From Bacilli bacterium (GTDB lineage Bacteria > Bacillota_I > Bacilli_A > RF39 > UBA660), in the NCBI GenBank assembly GCA_017428495.1, contig JAFRQS010000032.1, forward strand, positions 1 through 64,000: DNA of 64,000 nucleotides, in the 5' to 3' direction. The notes below the pieces were generated by a model, which saw only the letters and a list, made by a program, of their open reading frames with translations, did no database searches and had not been told where the DNA came from. Below, in pieces: positions 24,373 to 32,998 of this stretch (its first letter is position 1; each line of letters begins with the position of its first letter). Both the position numbers and the translations under genes were made by a program.

Positions 24373-25154
24373 TGAAGCATAAATTGTTAAAAAATTTATT
24401 TATACTCTTAGTATTCTTCTTCCTTTATTTACCAATAATTGTACTTATAATATATTCATTTAATAGTTCTTCAATGAATATACTATTTGAAAATTTTACT
24501 TTTAAATGGTATATAGAATTATTTAAAAATAATGATTTAATTATGTCTTTTGTTAATACACTTATAGTAGCTTTAACAAGTACAATAATATCTACTATAA
24601 TTGGTACTATATCTGCATATGGATTATATAAATTTGATTTTCCACTAAAAAAATTAATCAATAGTTTAATTTATATACCAATAGTAATACCAGAAATAGT
24701 TTTAGGAATTTCACTTTTATCAATATATACACTTATGAAATTAGAACTAGGTATGTTTACAATAATATTATCACACATAGCATTTTCAATACCATTTGTA
24801 ATAGTAAGTGTAAGAAGTGCATTATCTAGTGAAACGGTTTATTATGAAGAAGCGGCAAAAGATTTAGGTGCAAGTAATTTTAAAATATTTAAGGATATAA
24901 TTTTACCTGTAATTATGCCTGGAGTTGTGAGTGGTGCTATTTTGGCATTTACATTATCATTAGATGATGTGGTAATAAGCTATTTTACTGCTGGTCCAGG
25001 AAGTAATACATTACCATTATATATTTATTCTATGATAAAAACAGGTATAACTCCTGATGTAAATGCATTAACAACTATAATGCTAACAATAACTTTTATC
25101 ACACTTACATCTATTGCAGTTATACAAAGTAGAAAGATAAGGAAGAGAATATGA
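24372..25154 (+). CDS. potC: Spermidine/putrescine ABC transporter permease
   Basis: The second channel subunit, 260 residues with six helices. The EAA loop EEAAKDLGASNFKIFKDIIL is near residues 155-175, and FTLSLDDVVISYF is a segment conserved in PotC proteins. It starts at the stop of potB and overlaps potD by four bases (ATGA). The uptake substrate could be putrescine, spermidine or agmatine; its position inside an agmatine-degrading gene set makes the last worth considering. Confidence 0.93.
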   Translation: MKHKLLKNLFILLVFFFLYLPIIVLIIYSFNSSSMNILFENFTFKWYIELFKNNDLIMSFVNTLIVALTSTIISTIIGTISAYGLYKFDFPLKKLINSLIYIPIVIPEIVLGISLLSIYTLMKLELGMFTIILSHIAFSIPFVIVSVRSALSSETVYYEEAAKDLGASNFKIFKDIILPVIMPGVVSGAILAFTLSLDDVVISYFTAGPGSNTLPLYIYSMIKTGITPDVNALTTIMLTITFITLTSIAVIQSRKIRKRI

Positions 25155-26149
25155 AGAAATTAATAATATTATTTATAAGTATATTTTTACTTTGTGGATG
25201 TACAAATAAAAGTTATGATGGTGAAATAAATGTGCTTAATTGGACAAGTTATATACCATATGAAATTATAAGAGATTTTGAAAAAGAATATAATATCAAA
25301 GTTAATTATGGTACTTATTCATCAAATGAGGAATTGCTTGCTAAAATATCTTCTTCAAAAGAAGGTACATATGATTTAATATTTCCAAGTGATTATATGG
25401 TAGAACTTATGATAGATAGGAATATGTTAGATGAAATAGATATTAGCAAGATACCGAATTATTCAAATATTAACTCATTATTTTTAAAACAAAGTTTTGA
25501 TATTGATAATAAATATTCATTGCCATTTTTAGCTGCTACTACAGTAATTACAATAAATAGAGAAACTATAAAAGATAGTATAGTTAGTTATAATGATTTG
25601 TTTAGTAGTAAATATGAAAATGATATAGTTTTATTAGATGATCAAAGGATAGTAATTGGAATGGCTTTACAAGCAAATGGATATTCAATGAATGAAATAG
25701 AAAATGATAAATTAGATAAAGCAAAAGAATGGCTTTTAAAATTAAATAAAAATGTTAAAGCTTTTGATAGTGATAGCCCCAAAACATTTTTAATTACTAA
25801 AGAAGTGGATTTGGGAGTTATGTGGAATGCTGAAGCTATAATTGCTAAAGAACAAAATGATAATATTGAGATAGTATATCCTACTGATGGTTTTGCAATA
25901 AGTTTAGATAATTATACTATTGTAAAAGGAGCTAAAAATAAAGATAATGCTTATAAATTTATCAATTATTTACTTAGAAGTGATGTGAGTAAAAAAATAA
26001 CAGATGAATATCCATATATAAATACTGGATTATATAGCAAGAATGTTTCAGATGAAGAATTATCAAATATTCTATATAATGGTTCATATGTTAAAAATAT
26101 AGGTATGAATATAGCAGCATATGATAGAATTTGGGCAGAAATTAAGTAG
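25151..26149 (+). CDS. potD: Spermidine/putrescine-binding lipoprotein
   Basis: Captures the polyamine outside the membrane and hands it to PotBC. Residues 1-17 are a lipoprotein signal with lipobox LLCGC. INVLNWTSYIPYEIIRDFEKE is split here as NVLNWTSYIP and RDFEKEYNI, both family hallmarks, as are YDLIFPSDYMVE and a later PTDGFAISLDNY. At 332 residues it matches PotD. The gene closes the pot block and is followed 57 bases later by the carbamoyltransferase gene. Confidence 0.93.
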   Translation: MKKLIILFISIFLLCGCTNKSYDGEINVLNWTSYIPYEIIRDFEKEYNIKVNYGTYSSNEELLAKISSSKEGTYDLIFPSDYMVELMIDRNMLDEIDISKIPNYSNINSLFLKQSFDIDNKYSLPFLAATTVITINRETIKDSIVSYNDLFSSKYENDIVLLDDQRIVIGMALQANGYSMNEIENDKLDKAKEWLLKLNKNVKAFDSDSPKTFLITKEVDLGVMWNAEAIIAKEQNDNIEIVYPTDGFAISLDNYTIVKGAKNKDNAYKFINYLLRSDVSKKITDEYPYINTGLYSKNVSDEELSNILYNGSYVKNIGMNIAAYDRIWAEIK

Positions 26150-26206
26150 ACAATTTTAATTAAAAATACTATAATTAAGATATATAGTAGTGGAAGGAGG
26201 TGAAGT

Positions 26207-27175
26207 ATGCAGAGAAATTTCGTAGATACGCAAGATTTTACAAAAGATGAGATTCTAAGAATGAAAGATTTGGGTATTAAAATAAAGAAATATATCAAAG
26301 ATGGTAATTACTTAGATGTTCTTCACCATAAAACTTTAGGTATGATTTTTGAACAAAAATCTACTAGAACTAGAGTATCATTTGAAACAGCTATGGAACA
26401 ATTGGGTGGCCATGCTCAATATTTAGCACCAGGTCAAATTCAATTAGGAGCTCATGAAAGTTTATATGATACAGCTAAAGTTTTAGGAAGGCTTACAGAT
26501 ATCTTAATGGCACGTGTTATTAAACATGAATCTATTGTTACTTTAGCAAAACATGCTGGAGTACCAGTAATTAATGGAATGAGTGATTACAATCATCCAA
26601 CTCAAGAATTAGGAGATTTAATTACAATATTTGAACATAAACCAGCAGGTAAGAGATTTGAAGATTTAAAAATAGTATTTTTTGGTGATGCTACTCAAGT
26701 TTGTGCAAGTTTAGCTATGCTTACTACACATTTAGGTGGTCATTTCGTTCAATATGGACCAAAAGGATTCCAATTGAATGAACATTTTAGAGAAATTTGT
26801 AGAAAGAACTGTGAAGCATCAGGTGGTACATTCTTAATTACTGAAAATGAAGAAGAAGCAGTAAAAGATGCAGACTTTATTTATACTGATGTATGGTATG
26901 GTTTGTATGAATCAGAATTACCTGAAGAAGAAAGAATGAAAATATTCTATCCAAAATATCAAGTAAATATGGATATAATAAAGAAGGCAAGCCCAACTGT
27001 TAAGTTTATGCACTGTCTTCCTGCTACAAGAGGTGAAGAAGTTACTGATGAAGTAATGGATTCAGAATATTCTGTAGTATTTGATGAAGCTGAAAATAGA
27101 CTTACAGCTATGAGAGCGTTACTTGTATATTTTATGGGTAAAGAAGAAGAAACTTTAAAGATTATTGAAGGTTAG
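26207..27175 (+). CDS. ptcA: Putrescine carbamoyltransferase
   Basis: Phosphorolyses N-carbamoylputrescine to putrescine and carbamoyl phosphate in agmatine catabolism. The carbamoyl-phosphate loop STRTR is near residue 52 and the HCLPA loop near residue 269. The decisive feature is DVWYGLYE near residue 230: putrescine enzymes have Y-G-L-Y where ornithine carbamoyltransferases have the SMG loop. GGAGGTGA precedes the start. Neighbouring agmatine deiminase, antiporter and carbamate kinase genes agree with this role (also called aguB). Confidence 0.94.
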   Translation: MQRNFVDTQDFTKDEILRMKDLGIKIKKYIKDGNYLDVLHHKTLGMIFEQKSTRTRVSFETAMEQLGGHAQYLAPGQIQLGAHESLYDTAKVLGRLTDILMARVIKHESIVTLAKHAGVPVINGMSDYNHPTQELGDLITIFEHKPAGKRFEDLKIVFFGDATQVCASLAMLTTHLGGHFVQYGPKGFQLNEHFREICRKNCEASGGTFLITENEEEAVKDADFIYTDVWYGLYESELPEEERMKIFYPKYQVNMDIIKKASPTVKFMHCLPATRGEEVTDEVMDSEYSVVFDEAENRLTAMRALLVYFMGKEEETLKIIEG

Positions 27176-27184
27176 GAGTAAAAA

Positions 27185-28591
27185 ATGGAAAAGAAGAAAA
27201 AATTTAGATTATTTGATGCCATTTTGGGAACAGTATGTTTAACATTAGTATGTGAATCTGTTATGCCAACTGCCGCAATAGGTAATACTCAATATGCATG
27301 GTGGATATTACTTCTAATAGGATTTTGTTTACCATATGGTATGATTACTGCTGAGCTTGGTACAACTTATCCAAGTGAAGGTGGTATGTATGATTGGGTA
27401 AAAAGAGCATTTGGTCCTAAATGGGCTGGACGTGTTGCATGGAACTATTGGGTTAACTTCCCACTATGGATTGCATCACTTGCTGTAGCAGTTACAGACA
27501 TAATATGCGGAATGTTTAATGTAGAACTTAATATATGGTTGATATTATTAATACAACTTGCATATATTTGGTTAGTAACATTCTTAAGTACAAAAAGAAT
27601 AGGTGAAAGTAAGGGTGTTGTTAACTTAGGAACAGCATTCAAAGTATTCTTATTATTAGGTATTGGTATTTTAGGTATATATACAGTTATTAAAACTGGA
27701 GAAAGTGCTAATCCCATAACAAGTTTTAAAGATTTAATACCAGATTTCTCATTAAATATAGATACTGGTTTACCATTTATTTCAATTATTTTATTTAACT
27801 TTATGGGATTTGAAGTAGTTGGAACATGGGTAGATGATATGGATAATCCTAAAAAAGATATTCCAAAAGCATTAATATTTGGTGGGTTATTAATGGCTAT
27901 ATTCTATATTTTACCAGCAACAGGATTTAATATTGCTTTAAGTCCAGATGTAGTTGGTGAAATGGATCCAGAAAATGTTGTAGAAGTATTAACTGCATTG
28001 TTTGCAGCAGTTGGTATTGGTGCATCTGCACTTAAAGTATTAGTTATAATTGCAGGATTTATGTTTATCTATACATTTATAGCTAATATTGCATCATGGT
28101 CATTTGGTGTTAATTCGGTTGCTAAATATGCAGCAGATGATGGCTCTATGCCAAAAATGTTTAGTAAAACAAATGAAGAAGGTGTTGCTGTAAATGGAGC
28201 TATAATTAATGGAGTAGTTGCATCATTAATAGTTATTGGTGGAGTAGTTGCATCATTAATTAGTGAAGATTTTGAAGCAGGATTTAGTTTGTTCTTCTGT
28301 TTAAGTTGGATTACATTATTAGTTGGTTATATTCCAATGTTTATGGCATTCTTAAAACTTAGAAAAACAGACGCAAATGTAGAAAGACCTTATAAAGTAC
28401 CAGGTGGCAAATTTATGATTAAAGTAGCTGCTATAGTACCATTTATAATTTTAATATTAGGTGTTGTATTTACATTGTTTGGCGATTTCTCATTAGAATA
28501 TATTCAAGATAATATACCATTACTTGCTGGTGTTGTATTATCATTCATAATTGAAGAAATATTAGTAGCAAGAATTAAATCTAAAAAATAA
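27185..28591 (+). CDS. aguD: APC-family agmatine/putrescine antiporter
   Basis: A twelve-helix amino acid/polyamine transporter, 468 residues, expected to exchange external agmatine for internal putrescine. The first helix LGTVCLTLVCESVMPTAAIG and the GGMYDWVKRAFG block are APC-superfamily features; the cytosolic RKTDANVERPYKVPGGK stretch near the C-terminus is also typical. It starts ten bases after ptcA with TTAGGAG. Agmatine substrate is inferred from the gene order with aguA and ptcA. Confidence 0.9.
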   Translation: MEKKKKFRLFDAILGTVCLTLVCESVMPTAAIGNTQYAWWILLLIGFCLPYGMITAELGTTYPSEGGMYDWVKRAFGPKWAGRVAWNYWVNFPLWIASLAVAVTDIICGMFNVELNIWLILLIQLAYIWLVTFLSTKRIGESKGVVNLGTAFKVFLLLGIGILGIYTVIKTGESANPITSFKDLIPDFSLNIDTGLPFISIILFNFMGFEVVGTWVDDMDNPKKDIPKALIFGGLLMAIFYILPATGFNIALSPDVVGEMDPENVVEVLTALFAAVGIGASALKVLVIIAGFMFIYTFIANIASWSFGVNSVAKYAADDGSMPKMFSKTNEEGVAVNGAIINGVVASLIVIGGVVASLISEDFEAGFSLFFCLSWITLLVGYIPMFMAFLKLRKTDANVERPYKVPGGKFMIKVAAIVPFIILILGVVFTLFGDFSLEYIQDNIPLLAGVVLSFIIEEILVARIKSKK

Positions 28592-28596
28592 TTAAT

Positions 28597-28619
28597 AGGG
28601 ATTTCAAAATGAAATCCCT
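28597..28619 (+). other. Intergenic hairpin between aguD and aguA
   Basis: AGGGATTTC-AAAAT-GAAATCCCT, a perfect nine-base stem. It is followed by TATATAAAAAGGAG rather than a T-run, so it is more likely an RNA-stability or partial termination element that sets relative levels of the two genes. Confidence 0.6.
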
Positions 28620-28639
28620 TATATAAAAAGGAGTTTTTT

Positions 28640-29749
28640 ATGAAAAGAATAGAAAAAACTACACCAAAAAAAGATGGTTATAGAATGCCAGCCGAGTATG
28701 AAAAGCATAGTGGAACATACATTATTTGGCCAGAAAGACCAGATAACTGGAGGTTAGGTGCTAAACCTGCTCAAAAAACATTTGTAGAAGTGGCAAGTGT
28801 TATTGGTAAATATGAACCATGTACTGTAGTTGTAAGTGGTTGGCAATATGCAAATGCAAGAGGAATGTTACCAGATTATGTTAAAGTAGTAGAAATGAGT
28901 AATAATGATTCTTGGATTAGAGATTGTGGGGCAACATTTTTAGTAAATGACAAAGGTGGTTTACGTGCAGTAGACTGGAGCTTTAATGCTTGGGGAGGTT
29001 TAGTAGATGGATTATATTTCCCTTGGGATAAAGATGATATGGTTGCACAAAAGATGTGTGAATTAGAAGGTGCTGATAGGTATCGATTAGATGACTTTGT
29101 ATTAGAAGGTGGAAGTATACATGTAGATGGTGATGGAACTGCTATGGTAACTTCAGAATGTTTATTATCAAAAGGTAGAAATCCACATTTAAGTCAAAAA
29201 GAAATAGAACAAGTATTAAAAGATTATTTAAATGTAGAAAAAGTTCTTTGGATACCAAAAGGGATATTTAATGATGAAACAAATGGACATGTAGACAATA
29301 TGTGTAATTTTGTTAAACCAGGAGTAGTAGTACTTGCATGGACTGATGATGAAAATGATCCTCAATATTCAAGAAGTAAAAAAGCATATGAATATTTATC
29401 AAAGGAGAAAGATGCAAAAGGAAGAAAATTAGAAATTCATAAGTTGTTAATTCCTAAGAAGCCAATACTAATAACAAAAGAAGAAAGTTTAGGAGTTGAT
29501 GCTGTTGATGGTACATTACCTAGACAAAAAGGTGATAGAATGGCTGCTTCATATGTTAACTATTATACAGGTAATGGCTTTGTAGCTCTTCCTATATTTG
29601 GTGATGAACATGATAAACTTGCAATAAAGAAATTGCAAGAATTATATCCTGATCGAGTAATTGAGCCAATATATGCAAGAGAGATTCTATTAGGTGGTGG
29701 CAATATTCATTGCATTACTCAACAAGTACCTTTTGTAAAAAAAGATTAA
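28640..29749 (+). CDS. aguA: Agmatine deiminase
   Basis: Hydrolyses agmatine to N-carbamoylputrescine and ammonia, the first step of the pathway completed by ptcA and arcC. The 369 residues have the guanidine-modifying fold. [23 protein letters not shown] (given here in parts: [20 protein letters not shown]) opens the protein, [10 protein letters not shown] carries a substrate Asp, GHVDNMCNF the catalytic His, and GGGNIHC near residues 353-358 the nucleophilic Cys. AAAGGAG precedes the start. Confidence 0.95.
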   Translation: MKRIEKTTPKKDGYRMPAEYEKHSGTYIIWPERPDNWRLGAKPAQKTFVEVASVIGKYEPCTVVVSGWQYANARGMLPDYVKVVEMSNNDSWIRDCGATFLVNDKGGLRAVDWSFNAWGGLVDGLYFPWDKDDMVAQKMCELEGADRYRLDDFVLEGGSIHVDGDGTAMVTSECLLSKGRNPHLSQKEIEQVLKDYLNVEKVLWIPKGIFNDETNGHVDNMCNFVKPGVVVLAWTDDENDPQYSRSKKAYEYLSKEKDAKGRKLEIHKLLIPKKPILITKEESLGVDAVDGTLPRQKGDRMAASYVNYYTGNGFVALPIFGDEHDKLAIKKLQELYPDRVIEPIYAREILLGGGNIHCITQQVPFVKKD

Positions 29750-29774
29750 AAAAACAGTTAATAACTGTTTTTTT
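29748..29774. terminator. Bidirectional terminator between aguA and the deacetylase gene
   Basis: AAAAAACAGTTA-A-TAACTGTTTTTTT works for both convergent genes. Confidence 0.85.
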
Positions 29775-30702
29775 ATTTCTTAATCATATTACTTTCATAA
29801 AATAGTGGTAATAATATATATCCATTTTCTTCTAAATAAGTAATCATTTCAGGAAGAATAGCAGTAGTATATCTACTATAATCATGATATAAAATGACTT
29901 CTATTTTTTCATTTATTGTAGAAGTAAAATTATTCCATGTTTCTTCTTTAGAATAAAGCATACCACCATCTCCATCAGAACCATTCCAATCTACATATCC
30001 ATAATGATTTTCTCTTAACTTTTCTACAATAGAACTTTTTAAATTTCTGGCTGTAGAACTACCACCAGGGAATCTAACAATGTTAGTAATATAACCATAT
30101 GCATATTTTTTTACATGTTCTTCTTGATCTTTAACTGCTTTAATAAATGATTCGGCACTACTATATAATCCATATCTTATTGCATGTGTATATGTATGAT
30201 TTGCAATAGTATGTCCTCTCTTAACATATTCTGGATATAATTTAAAGCATTCATATGATTTATTATCATAACAATATGTACCATTTGTAGTAGTAGTAAA
30301 AAATGTTGCTTTAACATTATACTTATCTAAAATATCTAATACCTTATAAGTATTATAATAAGGACCATCATCAAATGTTAAATAAGCAATCTTTTTGTTT
30401 GATTTGCCATTAATAATATCATTTTCTAATTGTTTAATATATTTAAAATATTCTTCTTTAATAAAATTAATTTTATTATCAATATTGCCATAGTCATTAT
30501 AATAATTTTTTAATTCAGTTAACTCTTTTTCTTTATCTTTTTGTTTTGTTTTTAATGAATTATATTCATCTATCATATACTTATCAATACTTGATATTTT
30601 ATTTTTATAATAATATGAGGTATTTAGTAATGAAATAATCAATATTAATAAAATAGTTTCTGTAATTATAAATTTTTTACTTTCTGTAATTCTTTTTCCC
30701 AT
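29773..30702 (-). CDS. Membrane-anchored polysaccharide deacetylase (NodB domain)
   Basis: Removes N-acetyl (or O-acetyl) groups from a cell-wall or capsule polysaccharide outside the cell. One membrane anchor (about residues 12-30) is followed by a coiled coil (40-95) and a NodB domain. The catalytic motifs are in place: TFDDGP near residue 109, HTYTH (metal His pair), RFPGGSS, and DWNGSDGDG followed by ILYHD. The sequence around the first two motifs has an unusual insert (TTTTNGTYCYDNKSYEC) with two Cys. It overlaps the upstream coiled-coil gene by 37 bases, suggesting a two-gene unit. Confidence 0.9.
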   Translation of the reverse strand: MGKRITESKKFIITETILLILIISLLNTSYYYKNKISSIDKYMIDEYNSLKTKQKDKEKELTELKNYYNDYGNIDNKINFIKEEYFKYIKQLENDIINGKSNKKIAYLTFDDGPYYNTYKVLDILDKYNVKATFFTTTTNGTYCYDNKSYECFKLYPEYVKRGHTIANHTYTHAIRYGLYSSAESFIKAVKDQEEHVKKYAYGYITNIVRFPGGSSTARNLKSSIVEKLRENHYGYVDWNGSDGDGGMLYSKEETWNNFTSTINEKIEVILYHDYSRYTTAILPEMITYLEENGYILLPLFYESNMIKK

Positions 30703-30923
30703 ACTTCCAGTATTCCTTTTTTTACATCATCAATTACTATTTTATCTGTTTTATTTTTCATATCTTTAATATCAGTATCTAACTTACTAATATCATTCTT
30801 TAAATTAATTATTTCATCTTTTCTAATATTACTATTTTTATGATAACTATTAATATTCATATATGTATTATAAGATATAAATATTAATATAATAAATGTA
30901 ACAAATACTACTAATTTTTTCAT
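30666..30923 (-). CDS. Small membrane-anchored coiled-coil protein
   Basis: 85 residues: an N-terminal membrane segment (about 4-20) followed by a heptad-like charged region (ILNLKNDISKLDTDIKDMKNK type) to the end. No family is recognised; the layout is like FtsL/DivIC-type or stalk proteins. It starts after AGAGGTAGT on the minus strand. Its 3' end overlaps the deacetylase start, so it may anchor or partner that enzyme, whose own N-terminus has the same anchor-plus-coil plan. Confidence 0.65.
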   Translation of the reverse strand: MKKLVVFVTFIILIFISYNTYMNINSYHKNSNIRKDEIINLKNDISKLDTDIKDMKNKTDKIVIDDVKKGILEVWEKELQKVKNL

Positions 30924-31003
30924 ATACTACCTCTAATATAATTTTAATACCATATGTATTTATTGTAAACAATATTTATGATATATTTAAATAGAGGTGT
31001 AAG

Positions 31004-31630
31004 ATGGAAGAATATATAAATAATGATATTAAACTTAATAAAAAACAATTGATAAGTATAATATGTTTAATAATAGTAATATCAGGTATATTTGGATGGA
31101 TATATGAATTTATATTTTATTATATAAATAGTGGTTTTAAAACCTTTTATATGAGAGGCGGAAACTTTTTGCCATGGATTAATATATATGCATATGGTGC
31201 ATTTATAATATTGTTTTTAACATATAAAAGAAGAAAACATCCATTACAAGTATTTTTAATAAGTATGATATCTACAGGTGTATTAGAGTATTTATCAGGA
31301 TATATACTATATGGAGTATTAGGTTTAACTAAATGTTGGGATTACAATACCGAAATATTAAACTTTGGTAATATAGGTGGATATGTATGTTTAAGAAGTG
31401 TCCTTATATTTGGATTATCGGGATTATTTTTAATATATATATTAGTACCACTACTTATTAAATTGGTACAATCTAAACATATAAATATTATATTAACAAT
31501 AAGTATAATATTGTGTACAATATTTTTATTAGATGAAATATATAATTTAATTTTTACAAAATTATTTCATTTGCCAAAATCTACAAAGATATATAGTAAA
31601 TTAGGATTTAAATATTTGTATTTTAAATAA
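31004..31630 (+). CDS. CmpB-like putative ABC transporter type IV membrane protein
   Basis: A 208-residue protein with five or six membrane helices. It matches the pattern of the family annotated as putative ABC-transporter type IV: GWIYEFIFYY after the first helix, RGGNFLPWINIYAYGA, then EYLSGYILYGVLG with WDYNTEILNFGNIGGYVCLRS split as WDYN and NIGGYVCLR. The family's biochemical role is not established. AGAGGTGTAAG is the ribosome site. It is divergent from the deacetylase pair. Confidence 0.8.
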   Translation: MEEYINNDIKLNKKQLISIICLIIVISGIFGWIYEFIFYYINSGFKTFYMRGGNFLPWINIYAYGAFIILFLTYKRRKHPLQVFLISMISTGVLEYLSGYILYGVLGLTKCWDYNTEILNFGNIGGYVCLRSVLIFGLSGLFLIYILVPLLIKLVQSKHINIILTISIILCTIFLLDEIYNLIFTKLFHLPKSTKIYSKLGFKYLYFK

Positions 31631-31637
31631 ATAGTGA

Positions 31638-31643
31638 TATAAT
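31638..31643 (+). promoter_or_regulatory. -10 box of the SAM riboswitch transcript
   Basis: GTGATATAAT, an extended -10, ten bases before the riboswitch P1 helix. Confidence 0.5.
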
Positions 31644-31652
31644 TTAATTAAT

Positions 31653-31770
31653 CTTATAAAGAGTGATTGAGGGACTAGCCCTATGAAGTCACACCAACCT
31701 ATTAAATTAGGTGGTAATGCTAGATCTATAAGATAACTTTGTGCGCAGGAGTTATCTTGGGCATTTTTTT
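31653..31770 (+). promoter_or_regulatory. SAM-I (S-box) riboswitch with terminator
   Basis: P1 is CTTATA (31653-31658) pairing with TATAAG (31727-31732). Between them are the conserved core AAGAGTGATTGAGGGA, CTAGCCCTATGAAGTC, and ACCAACCTATT...AGGTGGTAATGCTA, all in family order. The expression platform is AAGATAACT...AGTTATCTT (31730-31758) and a T-run at 31764-31770. SAM binding should stabilise P1 and favour termination, so low SAM permits reading of the metK-like gene. Confidence 0.92.
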
Positions 31771-31792
31771 ATTTGATTAGAAAGGAAGTAGT

Positions 31793-32575
31793 ATGATAGA
31801 AAAAGTAAACCCAAGTCATCCTGATAAAGTGGCAGACAGGATAGCTGGTGCATTAGTGGATTTGGCATATGTAAAAAGTAATAATCCTAAAATAGCTGTA
31901 GAAGTATTACTTGGTCATGGGAATTGTCACATAATAATTGAAACAAGTGAAAAATTTAATAAGAGTGAAGTAGAATCTATAGTACGTAGGATAGCAGGTA
32001 ATATGAAATTAGATTTACAAGTTGTAAAACAAGATGTATACCTTGCTAATAACCAAATAGGTAAGCTAAGATGTGGAGATAATGGAATATTTAAAGGTGT
32101 ACCTTTAAATAAAGAAGAAAAAAAATTATCTAGAATAGCAAGAGATATTTATAGAAAGTATCCATATGATGGTAAATATATTTTAGATAAAAATAAATTG
32201 ATTATATGTCAAAGTAATTGCATAAGTGGTGATTTAAAAAATACATATAAAAACGCAATTATTAATCCACTTGGAGAATGGACAGGAGGCATTAATGTAG
32301 ATAGTGGTGCTACAAATAGGAAATTAGGATCTGATATGGCATCTAGTATTACAGGAGGTGGACTGCATGGAAAAGATTTATCTAAAGCAGACGTTTCAAT
32401 TAACATATATGCGTTTTTAAAAGCGCAAAAAGAAAATAAAACAATTAAACTTTCTTGTGCTATAGGTGATGAATACGTAGATGGTAAAACATATGAAGAG
32501 ATAGTAGAAATTGCAAGAGAATATATTAAAATGATAGGAGGATTTGAAGAATTTGCAAAATGGGGATTATATTGA
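31793..32575 (+). CDS. metK: S-adenosylmethionine synthetase, short divergent form
   Basis: Expected to make SAM from methionine and ATP. Recognisable MetK blocks are NPSHPDKVADRIAGALVD near the N-terminus (HPDK loop), LRCGDNGIFKGVP (the GAGDQG ATP loop with changes), GGINVDSGATNRKL and SSITGGGLHGKDLSK, the last corresponding to the GGAFSGKDP loop. At 260 residues it lacks about a third of the usual 380-400, mainly around the middle domain and loop regions. Placement directly behind a SAM-I riboswitch supports a role in SAM supply. Activity of so reduced an enzyme needs a direct test; it might also be a related SAM-family enzyme. Confidence 0.8.
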   Translation: MIEKVNPSHPDKVADRIAGALVDLAYVKSNNPKIAVEVLLGHGNCHIIIETSEKFNKSEVESIVRRIAGNMKLDLQVVKQDVYLANNQIGKLRCGDNGIFKGVPLNKEEKKLSRIARDIYRKYPYDGKYILDKNKLIICQSNCISGDLKNTYKNAIINPLGEWTGGINVDSGATNRKLGSDMASSITGGGLHGKDLSKADVSINIYAFLKAQKENKTIKLSCAIGDEYVDGKTYEEIVEIAREYIKMIGGFEEFAKWGLY

Positions 32576-32579
32576 TAGA

Positions 32580-32747
32580 ATGAATAAATATAAAGCAAAA
32601 GTAAAAAAATTTTTAATGGATAAAAATAATTATACAGAAGAATCAGCAGATGAATTGATGGGACTTTATGAAGATGATTTTAAAGAATTTTTAGATAATG
32701 GTTGGAGCCCAGGATGTGCAGCAACAGCAATGAGGATGGGTTATTAA
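32580..32747 (+). CDS. Small hypothetical protein, 55 residues
   Basis: Charged helical protein ending SPGCAATAMRMGY. It begins five bases after the metK stop, so it is probably translated by coupling; a weak GGGGAT lies 14 bases upstream. The in-frame ATG at 32544 lies within metK and has no good ribosome site. No family is recognised. It shares the SAM-controlled transcript. Confidence 0.55.
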   Translation: MNKYKAKVKKFLMDKNNYTEESADELMGLYEDDFKEFLDNGWSPGCAATAMRMGY

Positions 32748-32755
32748 TAAAAAAG

Positions 32756-32785
32756 TTGTTGTAAATATAAATATTGTGTTATAAT
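32756..32785 (+). promoter_or_regulatory. Promoter of the hisS-aspS leader
   Basis: TTGTTG (32756-32761), 18-bp spacer, TATAAT (32780-32785) in an extended TGTTATAAT context. Confidence 0.6.
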
Positions 32786-32791
32786 ACACTT

Positions 32792-32985
32792 GTAATTTAT
32801 TTTGGAATTAGTAGTAAATGATTTACTAATAGAGAGTTAGTGGTTGGTGGAAACTAATGTAATAGTTTATGAATGACATCCATATATGATAAATCGTTAA
32901 TTACGTTATAATTAAAGTGCACGTTAGTGAAGTAAGGTGGTACCGTCCTATTGGACCCTTATAACTCTTTTGTGCACTTTTTATT
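32792..32985 (+). promoter_or_regulatory. T-box leader of hisS-aspS, probably reading tRNA-Asp
   Basis: T-box core AAGGTGGTACCG (32934-32945). Terminator arms AAAGTGCAC (32914-32922) and GTGCACTTT (32972-32980) with T-run. In Stem I, GAC at 32875-32877 lies in the context GAAT-GAC-ATCC, the expected specifier place; GAC is an Asp codon, fitting aspS. His triplets are not in that position. The specifier call is by pattern only. Confidence 0.85.
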
Positions 32986-32998
32986 TAAAGGAGGAAAT

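Noticed and set aside
26207-27175. Ornithine carbamoyltransferase (argF/arcB)
   Set aside because: The YGLY block replaces the SMG loop and the gene neighbours are agmatine genes, so putrescine carbamoyltransferase fits better.
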